From: Desulfosarcina alkanivorans
GTDB lineage: Bacteria > Desulfobacterota > Desulfobacteria > Desulfobacterales > Desulfosarcinaceae
DNA length: 64,000 nucleotides
Direction of reading: 5' to 3'
Assembly: GCF_009688945.1 (NCBI RefSeq)
Contig: NZ_AP021874.1
Coordinates: 6,986,001-7,050,000, forward strand
This document shows positions 33,737 to 42,570 of the stretch, one piece after another. Both the position numbers and the translations under genes were made by a program. Numbering within the stretch: position 1 is the first letter of the stretch; each line of letters opens with the position of its first letter. A model generated the notes under the pieces. The model was not told the origin of the DNA, made no database searches, and was given only the letters and a program-made list of their open reading frames with translations.

Positions 33737-34683
33737 ACGCTTTTCACTCCAATGTGTTTTTCCACCATGGCCGACGGGGTGGGCACCTGCGCCACCGTTT
33801 TGAGCCGGTCACGGGTATATACCGTTATGGGTACGTTCAGGGTCTGGGCCAGGGCCAGCAGGCCGGGTTCATCGGCCTTCAGATCAACCGTGGCCAAGAC
33901 GCGCAGGCTGGAAATGGAAAGGTTGTTTTCCATGAACGTGTCCATCAGCAGACGGTGCATTTCTTCGACATCGGTGCCCCGGTTGCATCCCATGCCGGCC
34001 ACCAGTGATCCGGGTCGCAATACCAGCACATGGGGGGGCAGGTCAAGCTGCATGTGGTCCACGAAAATTCCGGCATCGCTCCGGTCGAACGACGCCCCGG
34101 CCGAGGATATCGTCTGGCCTGCCGGCAGCCGGTCGATCACTTCGGCATAAGGATCGTGGACGACGATCGGGCGGCCGGTGAGCAGAGCCATGTTGACTGC
34201 CTTGATGGCATCGGGATTCTCGATGGCCAGTCCGGCCTCCACGGCGACGACATCGATGGCCGGCACCCGGTTGACGTCGGTGGCCGTGGTGATCACCGGC
34301 TGCCCGCCCGTCAGCCGGGCGACTCTCCGGGCCAGGGCGTTGGCGCCGCCCACGTGGCCGGAAACAAGGCTGACGGCAAACTGGCCGGCCTCGTCGCACA
34401 CCACCACTGCCGGGTCAGTGGTCTTGTGGCCCAGGTGGGCGGCGATGCTGCGTACCACGATCCCGGTTGCCATGATAAAAACGTGACCGGAAAAATGGGA
34501 AAACCGCCGGTCGATTTCATCTTTCAGCCGGCTGAATCGAACCGCACCGTCGATTCCGGCCGCCTGTTTTTCCGACAGGAAAAGGGTGCTGCCGGCCATC
34601 CCCCCGGCGATGGTGCGGGCCAGGTGGGCCCCGTTTGGGGTCAGCGCCCAGATGGCGGTGTGTCCGTGATCGGCGGAGGTCAC
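33598..34683 (-). CDS. cbiG: Cobalt-precorrin-5A hydrolase
   Basis: A 361-residue enzyme that opens the delta-lactone ring of cobalt-precorrin-5A and releases acetaldehyde in the anaerobic pathway. Motifs are HVFIMATGIVVRSIAAHLGHKTTDPAV and SLVSGHVGGANALA in the N-terminal half, and GMGCNRGTDVEEMHRLL and KADEPGLLALAQ in the C-terminal CbiG domain. The ATG at 34683 overlaps the cbiF stop (ATGA). Confidence 0.94.
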   Translation of the reverse strand: MTSADHGHTAIWALTPNGAHLARTIAGGMAGSTLFLSEKQAAGIDGAVRFSRLKDEIDRRFSHFSGHVFIMATGIVVRSIAAHLGHKTTDPAVVVCDEAGQFAVSLVSGHVGGANALARRVARLTGGQPVITTATDVNRVPAIDVVAVEAGLAIENPDAIKAVNMALLTGRPIVVHDPYAEVIDRLPAGQTISSAGASFDRSDAGIFVDHMQLDLPPHVLVLRPGSLVAGMGCNRGTDVEEMHRLLMDTFMENNLSISSLRVLATVDLKADEPGLLALAQTLNVPITVYTRDRLKTVAQVPTPSAMVEKHIGVKSVCEAAALLATHRGRLIVPKKKTANVTLAVAADGCISSASDPAGRST

Positions 34684-35492
34684 CGGTGGTCCTCCGCCGG
34701 GCGGTATCCGTGGGCAAAGTGCCGGTCGTAGAGTTTGGAGTGGTGCACCAGGGCGTCCAGGCTTACATCCAGCACGCGTCCGACGACCACCAGGGCGGTT
34801 TTTGTTATTTTTGCCTGCCTGACCGTCTCGGCGAGTTGCCCCGTCGTGGTCCAGAGGATCTGCTGTTCGGGCTGACTGGCCCGATACACCACGGCGCAGG
34901 CCCCATCGGGACCATAGGCCCGGGAGAGAACCCGGGTCATTTCGTCGATCATCGAAATGCTCAGGTAGACCGCCATGGTGGCCCGGTGGGCGGCCAGGGA
35001 TTCCAGATTCTCGCTTTCCGGCACCGGCGTCCGGCCGGCCATGCGGGTGAGGATCAGGGTCTGGGACACCTCGGGCAGGGTGTACTCGACGCCCAGGGCC
35101 GCGGCGGCGGCAAAGGCGGCGGTGACGCCGGGAATCACCGTGTAGGGAATATTGCGTTGCGAGAATTTGGCCATCTGTTCGAAAATGGCCCCGTAAAGGC
35201 TGGGGTCGCCGGTGTGCAGGCGCACCACTTTTTCACCCGCCTGCCATGCCTCGGCCATGGTCGCTACCATTTCCTCCAGGTGCAGGCCGGCGCTGCTCAG
35301 GCGGCGGCAGGCCGGCCGGGTCCATTTGAGCAGCGCCTCGGGAACCAGGGAGCCGGCATAGACGACCAGGTCGGCGGCTGCCAGGGCCTGCTGGCCCTTT
35401 ACGGTGATCAGATCCGGATCACCGGGGCCGGCGCCGCAGAAAATGACGGGGTTCACGGTATCGGTATTTGAATCAGAGGATGGATGAATCAC
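34680..35492 (-). CDS. cbiF: Cobalt-precorrin-4 C11-methyltransferase
   Basis: About 258-270 residues. A SAM-dependent methyltransferase acting at C11. Signatures are FCGAGPGDPDLITVKGQQAL near the N-terminus, VRLHTGDPSLYGAIFEQM, IPGVTAAFAAAAALG and VYLSISMIDEM. Two in-frame GTG starts are possible, at 35492 (22 bases after the upstream gene) and 35456 (directly before NPVIFCGAGPG); neither has a strong ribosome binding site. The former is listed. Confidence 0.93.
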   Translation of the reverse strand: MIHPSSDSNTDTVNPVIFCGAGPGDPDLITVKGQQALAAADLVVYAGSLVPEALLKWTRPACRRLSSAGLHLEEMVATMAEAWQAGEKVVRLHTGDPSLYGAIFEQMAKFSQRNIPYTVIPGVTAAFAAAAALGVEYTLPEVSQTLILTRMAGRTPVPESENLESLAAHRATMAVYLSISMIDEMTRVLSRAYGPDGACAVVYRASQPEQQILWTTTGQLAETVRQAKITKTALVVVGRVLDVSLDALVHHSKLYDRHFAHGYRPAEDHR

Positions 35493-35514
35493 GATGGATG
35501 CTTTCTGTTGGGGG

Positions 35515-36732
35515 TCAGGGCCGGCGGCCGGTGATGATCCAGACCGGGTTGGCCGCTTCCAGACGACGGCTGAAGGGCATGGCCGTCGCCCGGCTGGCCT
35601 GGATCTGGACCATGTCTGCCTCAAGCCCACGGCCCTCCAGTGCCTGCATGGCACTGGACAGGTTGTCGATCAGGACGGTGTTGATCACGATGATGCCGGC
35701 CGGTTTCAAACGGTCCGCGGCCAGGCGGGCGATGTCGGCGAGGGCCTTGCCGCCGCCGCCGATGAAGATCCGGTCCGGATCGGGCAGGTCCGCCAGGCCG
35801 TCGGGCAGCCGGGCCTGGATCACCGTCATGTTGCCGATGGCGAATCGAGACCGGTTCTCATGGATGTGTTCGATCCGCTGCGCCTTCTGTTCCACCGTGT
35901 AGATGGCGCCCCGGGTGACCGTCAGCCCCGCCTCGATGGAGACCGAACCGCTGCCGGCCCCCAGGTCCCAGAAGGTGGCCCGGTCAAACAGGCGCAGCCG
36001 GGACAGGCTCACGGCACGCACTTCGGCCTTGGTGATCAGCCCTTTTTCATGGGCGAACCAATGGTCGGGCATGCCCGGAAACAGGGACGGGGCGGCCTGC
36101 CGGGCGGCATCGGGATGGAGGATCACCAGATTGGGATCGGCAAAGGACATGGTTCGGGCTCGATCGGGGCTGACCCGGATGATCCGTTCGTCGGCCGTTC
36201 CCAGCCGTTCCAGAACGGACATGCGCACCTCCGAAAGGTGATTTTCCACCAGGATTCCCGCCAGCCAGGCAGGGCTGTGATCCGGATCCGTGTAGACCGC
36301 GACCGTGTCGCCGCCGGCCAGTTGCCGAAGCAGGTGCCCGGTGTGGCTGCGGCCGTGCAGGCTGACGACGCAGGCCTCCTGCCAGGGCTCTCCCAGGCGG
36401 GCGAAGGCGGCGGCCACGGCGGAGACATTGGGCAGGATCCGGACCTGTCCGGCACCCAGCCGGCGAACCAGAAACGCACCGATGCCATAAAACAGGGGAT
36501 CGCCGGAGGTGAGCACCACGATGGTGTGGTCGTTCATCCGGGCCTGGAGAAAATCGCCCAGTCCCTTCAGATCCCGGTCGATGACCCGGCGCCGGCAATC
36601 CAGATGGCTGAATGGCTCGAGGAGCCGCCGGCCGCCCACGAGGATATCCGCGGCCGCGATGGTTTGCCGCTGCCGGGTGGTCAGGTCGTCCGGGGAGACC
36701 CCCATGCCGATGATGGTGATGGGTGGTGCCAA
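35515..36732 (-). CDS. cbiET: Precorrin-6Y C5,15-methyltransferase (decarboxylating), CbiE-CbiT fusion
   Basis: About 405 residues fusing two enzymes: N-terminal CbiE (C5 methylation; ITIIGMGVSPDDLT, LTSGDPLFYGIG) and C-terminal CbiT (C15 methylation and decarboxylation; WDLGAGSGSVSIEAG SAM motif at about residue 245, FIGGGGKALADI). It corresponds to aerobic CobL, but sits in a cbi-type operon. The start is TTG at 36732, with AAGGAAA nine bases upstream; another TTG at 36756 lacks this. Confidence 0.93.
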   Translation of the reverse strand: MAPPITIIGMGVSPDDLTTRQRQTIAAADILVGGRRLLEPFSHLDCRRRVIDRDLKGLGDFLQARMNDHTIVVLTSGDPLFYGIGAFLVRRLGAGQVRILPNVSAVAAAFARLGEPWQEACVVSLHGRSHTGHLLRQLAGGDTVAVYTDPDHSPAWLAGILVENHLSEVRMSVLERLGTADERIIRVSPDRARTMSFADPNLVILHPDAARQAAPSLFPGMPDHWFAHEKGLITKAEVRAVSLSRLRLFDRATFWDLGAGSGSVSIEAGLTVTRGAIYTVEQKAQRIEHIHENRSRFAIGNMTVIQARLPDGLADLPDPDRIFIGGGGKALADIARLAADRLKPAGIIVINTVLIDNLSSAMQALEGRGLEADMVQIQASRATAMPFSRRLEAANPVWIITGRRP

Positions 36733-36818
36733 GGGTGTTTCCTTTATTGCTGCCAACTCACTTAAATAGGAAATAAAACAATAATTTCATTTGATTAAGA
36801 TACCGGGTGCGCTTCCTA

Positions 36819-37922
36819 TTAGTCCCAATCCGGATCGGTGTCAACTGCCGTGGAGCCCTCGTAATCAAAAATGACACAGCGGACCCGAACCCGGCCGCCG
36901 GCGAATCCGACAGCGCATTGCCGGGCCCGGTCGGCCACGTGGGCAATCACCCGGGGGGCGTTTTCCGCCAGCGGATCGAAGGCGTGCCGGGCGGTATTGG
37001 ACCCGGCGATCCGGTCGGCCAGTTCACGGCTGCCGGTCTGCTCCCGGGTCCACCGGGAGAGGGTTTTCAGGGTCAGTTCCGATTTCGCCGCGTGGGTGTG
37101 AGGGACATTCTGGGCCATTTTGACGGCCTTGCCGAAAAAGACGGCCAGGGTGGCCGAGGGAAACCCGCGTGCGGCGGCCGCAGCCATGGCCGCCCGGAAG
37201 AAATCACCGATCTGAATGAAGGCCTCTTCGGCCAGTTCCGGCCAGCGGTCCTGGGCAAAGCGCTCGCTGCGGCGGCCGGTGGTCAGCACCAGGTGCGTCA
37301 AGCCGGCGGCCCGGGCCACGTCCATGGCCTTTTCGATGGTGGCCACATAAGCCTCGTGGGACATGGGACGCACGACACCGGTGGTCCCCAGGATGGAGAG
37401 GCCGCCGATGATTCCCAAACGGGCATTGAGGGTCTTTTTTGCCAGGCGCTCCCCCTCGGGCACGAACACCTCGACGTGGACGCCGGCATCGGCGGGGCGG
37501 GTGGCCAGCAGTTCCTGGAGGCTGTTGGTGATCATGGTCACCGGACCCCGGGTGATGGCCGCCTGTCCCGGTGGGTTTTCCAGGCCGGGCTTGGTCACCA
37601 CCCCCACCCCACGGCCTCCGGTGATCCGGATCGGGTTCCCGCCGGAGCGCGCTTCCAGGGTGACCCGAGCTCCGATTTCGGCGCCATGGGTGACGTCCGG
37701 GTCGTCACCGGCATCCTTGATCACCGTGCACCTGGCCGTTCCCGGTTCCGTCAGCCGGCACCGGTGGACGGCGATCTGGGTGGATTCACCGGTCAGGAAG
37801 GTGATCGTCACCCGTGACGGCGCCTGTCCGGTAAGCAGCATCTGCAGCGCGGCTTTGGCTGCCGCCGCCGCTGCTGCGCCGGTGGTGAAGCCGGACCTGA
37901 GGGGGCGGGTCGGCGGGGTCAA
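36819..37922 (-). CDS. cbiD: Cobalt-precorrin-5B C1-methyltransferase
   Basis: A 367-residue enzyme specific for the oxygen-independent cobalamin route. The N-terminal RSGFTTGAAAAAAAKAAL and the ITGGRGVGVVTKPGL, GGLSILGTTGVVRPMSHEAY and GFPSATLAVFFGKA segments identify it. The start is TTG at 37922, which overlaps the mltG stop (TTGA), so it is translationally coupled to a cell-wall gene. It heads the cobalamin gene series. Confidence 0.94.
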   Translation of the reverse strand: MTPPTRPLRSGFTTGAAAAAAAKAALQMLLTGQAPSRVTITFLTGESTQIAVHRCRLTEPGTARCTVIKDAGDDPDVTHGAEIGARVTLEARSGGNPIRITGGRGVGVVTKPGLENPPGQAAITRGPVTMITNSLQELLATRPADAGVHVEVFVPEGERLAKKTLNARLGIIGGLSILGTTGVVRPMSHEAYVATIEKAMDVARAAGLTHLVLTTGRRSERFAQDRWPELAEEAFIQIGDFFRAAMAAAAARGFPSATLAVFFGKAVKMAQNVPHTHAAKSELTLKTLSRWTREQTGSRELADRIAGSNTARHAFDPLAENAPRVIAHVADRARQCAVGFAGGRVRVRCVIFDYEGSTAVDTDPDWD

Positions 37923-38935
37923 CGCTTGCGCCTTCCCAACTGATATTTTCTCACGGCCGCGTTGTGCTCCTTGATCGTTCTGGAGAACTGATGGGTGCCG
38001 TCTTTTTTGGAGACGAAATAGAGAAAATCGCTTTGGGCGGGGAACAGGGCCGCTTCCAGGGCAAGCGCCCCCGGGCTGGCGATGGGACCGGGGGGCAGTC
38101 CCTTGATTTTGTATGTGTTGTAGGGGGTGTACGTTTCCAGGTGCCGCCGCTTGATGTTGCCGTCAAAATCGGGGATGCCGTAGATCACGGTGGGGTCGGT
38201 CTCCAGACGCATGCCTTTTTTCAGCCGGTTGTGAAAGACCGAGGCGATCAGCGGACGCTCCTGGGGCGCGCCGGTCTCTTTTTCGATGATGGAGGCCAGG
38301 GTGACCACCTCGTGGACCGTCATCCCCAGTGCCTCCGCCTGCTGCTCCCAGGCCGGTTTGAAGGCGGCCCTGAACTGCTTGACCATCGTGGCGATGATCG
38401 TGGGGCTGTCCAGCCCCCGGGGGAAGTAGTAGGTGTCCGGAAACAGGTACCCTTCCAGGGAGCCGGCGTCGACGTCCACACTCTCGGCGGTGTCCGGGCT
38501 GCGGGCGGCCTCCAGAAAGCGCTTTTCATCTGCCAGCCCGGCGGCAGCGACGGCGGCGGCGATCTGAACCAGATTGTACCCCTCCGGGATGGTGAGCCGA
38601 TACAGGTGAACGCGGCCTTCAACCATCTGCCCCAGAATGTCCCGGGGCGTCATGGTGGTGGAAAAAAAATATTCCCCGGCCTTGAGCAGTTTGTCTTTTT
38701 TGTCCAGCCTGGCCAGAATCGTGAAACGAAGGGCATCGGCAACCAGTCCCTCCCGCTGGAGAGCATGGGCGGTCGCTTTGAGACCCTGGCCCGGAGCGAT
38801 GGTGAAAATTTTCTCCCGGGCCGCCTGACCCGCCGGCCGGTCGGCCCAGGACATGAGATGCATGTAGAGCACGCCGGCGGCGCAGATCCCGACAAACATC
38901 AGGGCGAATATGACAAAACCCAGCTTTTTAAGCAT
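37919..38935 (-). CDS. mltG: Endolytic murein transglycosylase
   Basis: 338 residues. One N-terminal TM helix (about 7-27) anchors the protein in the inner membrane, and the YceG/MltG domain lies in the periplasm. IPEGYNLVQIAAAVAAAGL, SLEGYLFPDTYYFP and ASIIEKETGAPQERPLIASVFHNRL carry the conserved catalytic Glu region. It cleaves nascent glycan strands and sets their length. It shares a transcript with cbiD by a 4-base overlap, although the pathways are unrelated. Confidence 0.95.
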   Translation of the reverse strand: MLKKLGFVIFALMFVGICAAGVLYMHLMSWADRPAGQAAREKIFTIAPGQGLKATAHALQREGLVADALRFTILARLDKKDKLLKAGEYFFSTTMTPRDILGQMVEGRVHLYRLTIPEGYNLVQIAAAVAAAGLADEKRFLEAARSPDTAESVDVDAGSLEGYLFPDTYYFPRGLDSPTIIATMVKQFRAAFKPAWEQQAEALGMTVHEVVTLASIIEKETGAPQERPLIASVFHNRLKKGMRLETDPTVIYGIPDFDGNIKRRHLETYTPYNTYKIKGLPPGPIASPGALALEAALFPAQSDFLYFVSKKDGTHQFSRTIKEHNAAVRKYQLGRRKR

Positions 38936-39226
38936 TTCCCGGCACTTTCAGTGTAGCGCATTAACCGAAATCCTACCATAAGGCATGCCATCGACCCTTG
39001 TCAAAGAAGAACCTTCAGCACCTGGGATAAAAACCACGGGCCACGCCGGTCAATGGATGCCGGCCTGCAAGTTCTGACTGCTTTCATCCATGGAGCGGCG
39101 GCATTGGTGTTGCAAAACGCATCGGATGTGATAATCCGACAGCGTCATCATGATCACGGGGAAACACCGGCCGCCCGAACAACAGGCAGACCGGGGCAAC
39201 GCATTTATCAAAAACGGGAAAACAGG

Positions 39227-40831
39227 GTGCGGCACGACACCGAAAACGAGATTGAACTGAAACGGGTCCTCGAGGAATGGGAACGGCTGCTCGATGCCGT
39301 GCCCGCCATGGTTTTCTTCAAGGACACGGAAAACCGGTTCGTTCGGGTCAACCGGGCCTATGCCGAGGCGATCGGATTGTCCAAGTCGGAAATTATCGGG
39401 AAGTCCGTCGGCGATTTTGTAACCGATACGAAGACGGCTGCGGCCCTCTGGGAAGACGACCGGGAAGTTATCGAAACCGGCAGGCCCAAACGCAACATTA
39501 CGACCTCCCATATTACCGATGCGCAACGCTGGCTGCGCACCGAAAAGATCCCCTTCCGCAACCCAGACGGCCAGATCATCGGCGTGGCCGGACTGTCGGT
39601 GGACATCAGCGACATGAAGCGCATCGAGGCCGAGCTTGATGGCCAGGTCCGGCAGCAGAAGGCGATCGCCGACCTCGGTCAGCGGGCGCTTTCCGGCATC
39701 GACTGCAAACGCCTGTTTCATGAAGCGGCCACCCTCGTTTCCGAGACCCTCGGGGCGGAATACTGCCAGATTCTGGAATACCTGAACGACCAGGGCCGGT
39801 GTGTCCTGCGCGCCGGCAATGGCGGAACGGCGGCTTTTTGCGAAAAACCCCCCTGCGGCGATGGAAAGGCCCCGCCACCACGATGCAGCACACTGATCGA
39901 GGGGCCCATCGTGATCGCGGATCTGAAAAACGAGCCGTACTACCGGGACTTATTTCCGGTGCTCGTCAAAATGGGTGTAGCAAGCGGTCTGGTTGTGGTT
40001 ATCGGCCCGAAGGCCAATCCCTTTGGCGTGCTCGGGGCACATACGACCCGACGGCGCGGATTTTCCCGGACCGACATCGATTTTCTTCAGGGGATTGCCA
40101 ATATGCTGGCCCTGGCCGTGGAGCAGGAACGCGCCCGTCACGCCATCCGGGACTCGTCCAGACAGCTCCGGCACCTCTCCTCGCAACTGATCGAGGCCCA
40201 GGAAGAAGAACGCCATCGGATTTACCGGGCGCTTCATGACGAACTGGGTCAATCCCTGGCCATGCTGAAACTCCAGATCCGGGCCTTGCAGATGAAGCTG
40301 GATCCGCAACAGACAGCGTTGAAGGAAGACTGCGACCAGACCCTGATCTATGTAAAAAGGGTTATCGAAAACGTCCGCCGGCTCTGTCATGACCTGACAC
40401 CGTCTGCCCTGGAGGACCTTGGACTGAATGCGGCACTGCGATGGCTGTTCGAGGAATTTGCCCGGCATTTCGATTTTAAGATGACGGTCCACCTGGACAA
40501 CGTGGACCCTATTTTCCGCCGGGATGCCCAGATTATGATCTACCGGATCTTTCAGGAAGCGTTGACCAATGTGCTCAAGCATGCCGGGGCATCGCGGGTC
40601 GGGGCCACGCTGGTAAAGCGCAGCGAAGACATTTTGTGCCAGGTCGTGGACAATGGAAAAGGCATGGATCCGAAACGGGCCGTCCGGCACCCTGGTCCCG
40701 ACGAGGGGATCGGCCTGGCAACCATGGGCGAACGGGCGCGGATGCTCGGCGGTCTTTTCGAGGTCGACACCCGTCCCGGTGGCGGCACCCGCATCCGGGT
40801 GACCGTTCCCATTGACGGAGGCCCGGACTAA
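39227..40831 (+). CDS. Sensor histidine kinase (PAS-GAF-HisKA_3-HATPase)
   Basis: About 534 residues, no TM segment, so a soluble sensor. Order: PAS (about 8-130; LLDAVPAMVFFKDTENRFVR), GAF (about 150-300), short coiled coil, HisKA_3 dimerisation domain with phospho-acceptor in RALHDELGQSLAM, then HATPase_c with EALTNVLKHA (N box), VDNGKGMD and GIGLATMGERARML. This is the NarX/NreB class. The frame is open to 39053, but the first 58 residues look random; GTG at 39227 is chosen. The partner regulator begins one base after its stop. Ligand unknown: GAF or PAS may sense a small molecule or redox state. Confidence 0.88.
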   Translation: MRHDTENEIELKRVLEEWERLLDAVPAMVFFKDTENRFVRVNRAYAEAIGLSKSEIIGKSVGDFVTDTKTAAALWEDDREVIETGRPKRNITTSHITDAQRWLRTEKIPFRNPDGQIIGVAGLSVDISDMKRIEAELDGQVRQQKAIADLGQRALSGIDCKRLFHEAATLVSETLGAEYCQILEYLNDQGRCVLRAGNGGTAAFCEKPPCGDGKAPPPRCSTLIEGPIVIADLKNEPYYRDLFPVLVKMGVASGLVVVIGPKANPFGVLGAHTTRRRGFSRTDIDFLQGIANMLALAVEQERARHAIRDSSRQLRHLSSQLIEAQEEERHRIYRALHDELGQSLAMLKLQIRALQMKLDPQQTALKEDCDQTLIYVKRVIENVRRLCHDLTPSALEDLGLNAALRWLFEEFARHFDFKMTVHLDNVDPIFRRDAQIMIYRIFQEALTNVLKHAGASRVGATLVKRSEDILCQVVDNGKGMDPKRAVRHPGPDEGIGLATMGERARMLGGLFEVDTRPGGGTRIRVTVPIDGGPD

Positions 40832-40832
40832 T

Positions 40833-41486
40833 ATGGCCGCCTACCGGATAATCATAGCGGATGACCACCTCCTGATGCGCAAGGGGCTGCGAATGATGAT
40901 CGAAACGCAGTCGGACCTCCATGTCTCGGGCGAAGCCGGCGACGGTATCGAGCTGTTGAAACTGCTGCGGAAAACAACACCGGACATGGTGCTCGTCGAT
41001 GTGGCCATGCCCCGGCTGCGGGGGATCGAAGCGGTCGGTGAAATCCGGTCCACCTACCCTGGCATCCGCATCCTGGTCGTTTCCATGCACAAGAACCGGG
41101 AATACATCTACCACGCCTTCGCCGCCGGTGCCGACGGCTACCTCCTGAAAGAGGATTCGGACAGCGAACTGATTCTGGCCATACAGACCGTCCGCCGCGG
41201 CCAGAAGTTTCTTTCACCGCTGCTGCAGCAGGATCTGCCCGACGACCTGGTTTTCCTGTTGCGCCACGGCGGCAACCCGGAAGCCCCGTTGCTGTCGGTT
41301 CGCGAATCCGAGGTGCTTAAACTGGTGGCCGAGGGGGCTGCCAACAAGGATATCGCCGGCATCCTGTCTATCAGCAATCGGACCGTGGAGCATCACCGGG
41401 CCAGCATCATGAAGAAGCTTCAATTGAAAAGCCTCGCGGATCTGGTCAAGTATGCCATACGGAAAGGGTACACCACGAGCAACTGA
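40833..41486 (+). CDS. NarL/FixJ-type response regulator
   Basis: 217 residues. The receiver domain has IIIADDHLLMRKGL, phospho-acceptor Asp in MVLVDVAMPRLRG at about residue 54 and the conserved Lys in GYLLKEDS. The C-terminal LuxR-type helix-turn-helix is VRESEVLKLVAEGAANKDIA followed by SNRTVEHHRASIMKK. ATG 40833 has GGAGG 11 bases upstream, inside the kinase gene. It is the obvious partner of that kinase and probably controls the operon at 41852. Confidence 0.93.
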   Translation: MAAYRIIIADDHLLMRKGLRMMIETQSDLHVSGEAGDGIELLKLLRKTTPDMVLVDVAMPRLRGIEAVGEIRSTYPGIRILVVSMHKNREYIYHAFAAGADGYLLKEDSDSELILAIQTVRRGQKFLSPLLQQDLPDDLVFLLRHGGNPEAPLLSVRESEVLKLVAEGAANKDIAGILSISNRTVEHHRASIMKKLQLKSLADLVKYAIRKGYTTSN

Positions 41487-41725
41487 CCCGTCCGCCTCAC
41501 CCGCCTGTGCATTGTCGCGTTGATCTTTGCCGGCCCCATTTCGAATTTCGGCGTTGGGCCGCCACCCCTGAATACCGTCCTTTGAGTCCTGTTTCCATAT
41601 TACATACGGCCTTTCTCCCGCATTGAAAGTGCTCGCACCCAACCGAAACGTCTCGATGACCGATTTTTCGGGCGGGGTGTCTTTTGGCTCCAATTGGCTG
41701 TTTATGGATGGGCACTAGGTAGATT

Positions 41726-41745
41726 TACCCATGGGAGATTGGGTA
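41726..41745. promoter_or_regulatory. TACCCA/TGGGTA dyad, candidate response-regulator site
   Basis: TACCCA (41726-41731) and TGGGTA (41740-41745) are inverted copies 8 bases apart. TACCCAT fits the NarL heptamer TACYYMT, though E. coli NarL dyads have closer spacing. It lies about 11 bases upstream of the putative -35, a usual position for an activator, and the gene just before encodes a NarL-type regulator. Confidence 0.45.
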
Positions 41746-41755
41746 TTTCCCCCAA

Positions 41756-41784
41756 TTGTCCGGCCGGTGCTCCGTGGCTAACAT
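41756..41784 (+). promoter_or_regulatory. Candidate sigma-70 promoter of the AOR operon
   Basis: TTGTCC (41756-41761), 17 bases, TAACAT (41779-41784), each matching four of six consensus positions. The expected start is near 41791, leaving a leader of about 60 bases to the ATG at 41852. Confidence 0.45.
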
Positions 41785-41851
41785 AAAAACCAAAGGGGAC
41801 GATCGACATTCATCTGCAGCAGATAACTGCAAACGATCAGGAGGAATTCAG

Positions 41852-42568
41852 ATGACAGAAAAAGAGGAGCATCGCAGTCAGAGGGTTTTGGGGAAAAAAA
41901 CATCCCGCCGCGCTTTTTTGAAAAGTGTGGGTACGGCTGCCGCCGGCGCTGCCGTCGCAGCCGCCACGGTGGGTGCCGGATCCACGTCGGCCAAAGCCGC
42001 ATCGGAACCCGCGGTTAAACCGAGCATGCGGTATCTGTTTGCAGAACGCCAGAACTGTGTCGGGTGCCGGGCATGTGAATATGCGTGCAGCCTGCACCAC
42101 GAAGGGGTGGTCTGGCCGGCAAAATCCCGAATTCACGTATACAAACACAAAGGGGTCGTCGATGTGCCGGTGATCTGCTGGCACTGTGACGACGCCCCCT
42201 GCATCAAGGCCTGCCCGACCACGCCCAAGGCCATCGTCAAAGATCCCAAGACCAACGGCATCAAGCTGGACGAAACGCTTTGCCTCGGCGCCAAATGCAA
42301 CAAGTGTATCGAGGCCTGCCCGTCCGGTTTTATCCGGCGGGACGAGGAAAAGGGGATGCCGCTGATGTGCGATCTGTGCGATGGCGATCCCGAGTGCGTG
42401 AAAGCCTGCGAGGCCCAGGCGGGCAATCCCGTCGGCCCCTGTCTGATGGCCGGAAAACTTGGTTTCGGCGTCAACCAGGCCTATCGCAACGTTACGCCCG
42501 AGGAGGCCGGCGAAGACCTGTTGACGAATATGTTCTATCCCAATGAAAACGGCGAAAGGAGGCCCTGA
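41852..42568 (+). CDS. Tat-type polyferredoxin, Fe-S partner of AOR
   Basis: 238 residues. The N-terminus has a twin-arginine signal (SRRAFLKSVG, then an Ala/Gly-rich hydrophobic stretch to about residue 45 ending near AKA). The mature part is a DmsB/HycB-like ferredoxin with four cysteine clusters starting CVGCRACEYAC, CWHCDDAPCIKACP, CLGAKCNKCIEACP and CDLCDGDPECVKAC. It should hold three or four [4Fe-4S] clusters and pass electrons. ATG 41852 follows AGGAGG. It is two bases from the AOR gene, as the Fe-S subunits of AOR in Aromatoleum and BamC of benzoyl-CoA reductase are, but those lack a Tat signal. Confidence 0.9.
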   Translation: MTEKEEHRSQRVLGKKTSRRAFLKSVGTAAAGAAVAAATVGAGSTSAKAASEPAVKPSMRYLFAERQNCVGCRACEYACSLHHEGVVWPAKSRIHVYKHKGVVDVPVICWHCDDAPCIKACPTTPKAIVKDPKTNGIKLDETLCLGAKCNKCIEACPSGFIRRDEEKGMPLMCDLCDGDPECVKACEAQAGNPVGPCLMAGKLGFGVNQAYRNVTPEEAGEDLLTNMFYPNENGERRP

Positions 42569-42570
42569 TC

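Larger units (their letters stand above)
41487..41851 (+). other. Regulatory spacer upstream of the AOR operon
   Basis: 365 bases. No gene is seen. It contains a repeat fragment shared with another spacer (41533-41560), a dyad resembling NarL-family binding sites (41726-41745), a candidate promoter (41756-41784) and the AGGAGG ribosome binding site of the next gene at about 41840. Confidence 0.5.
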
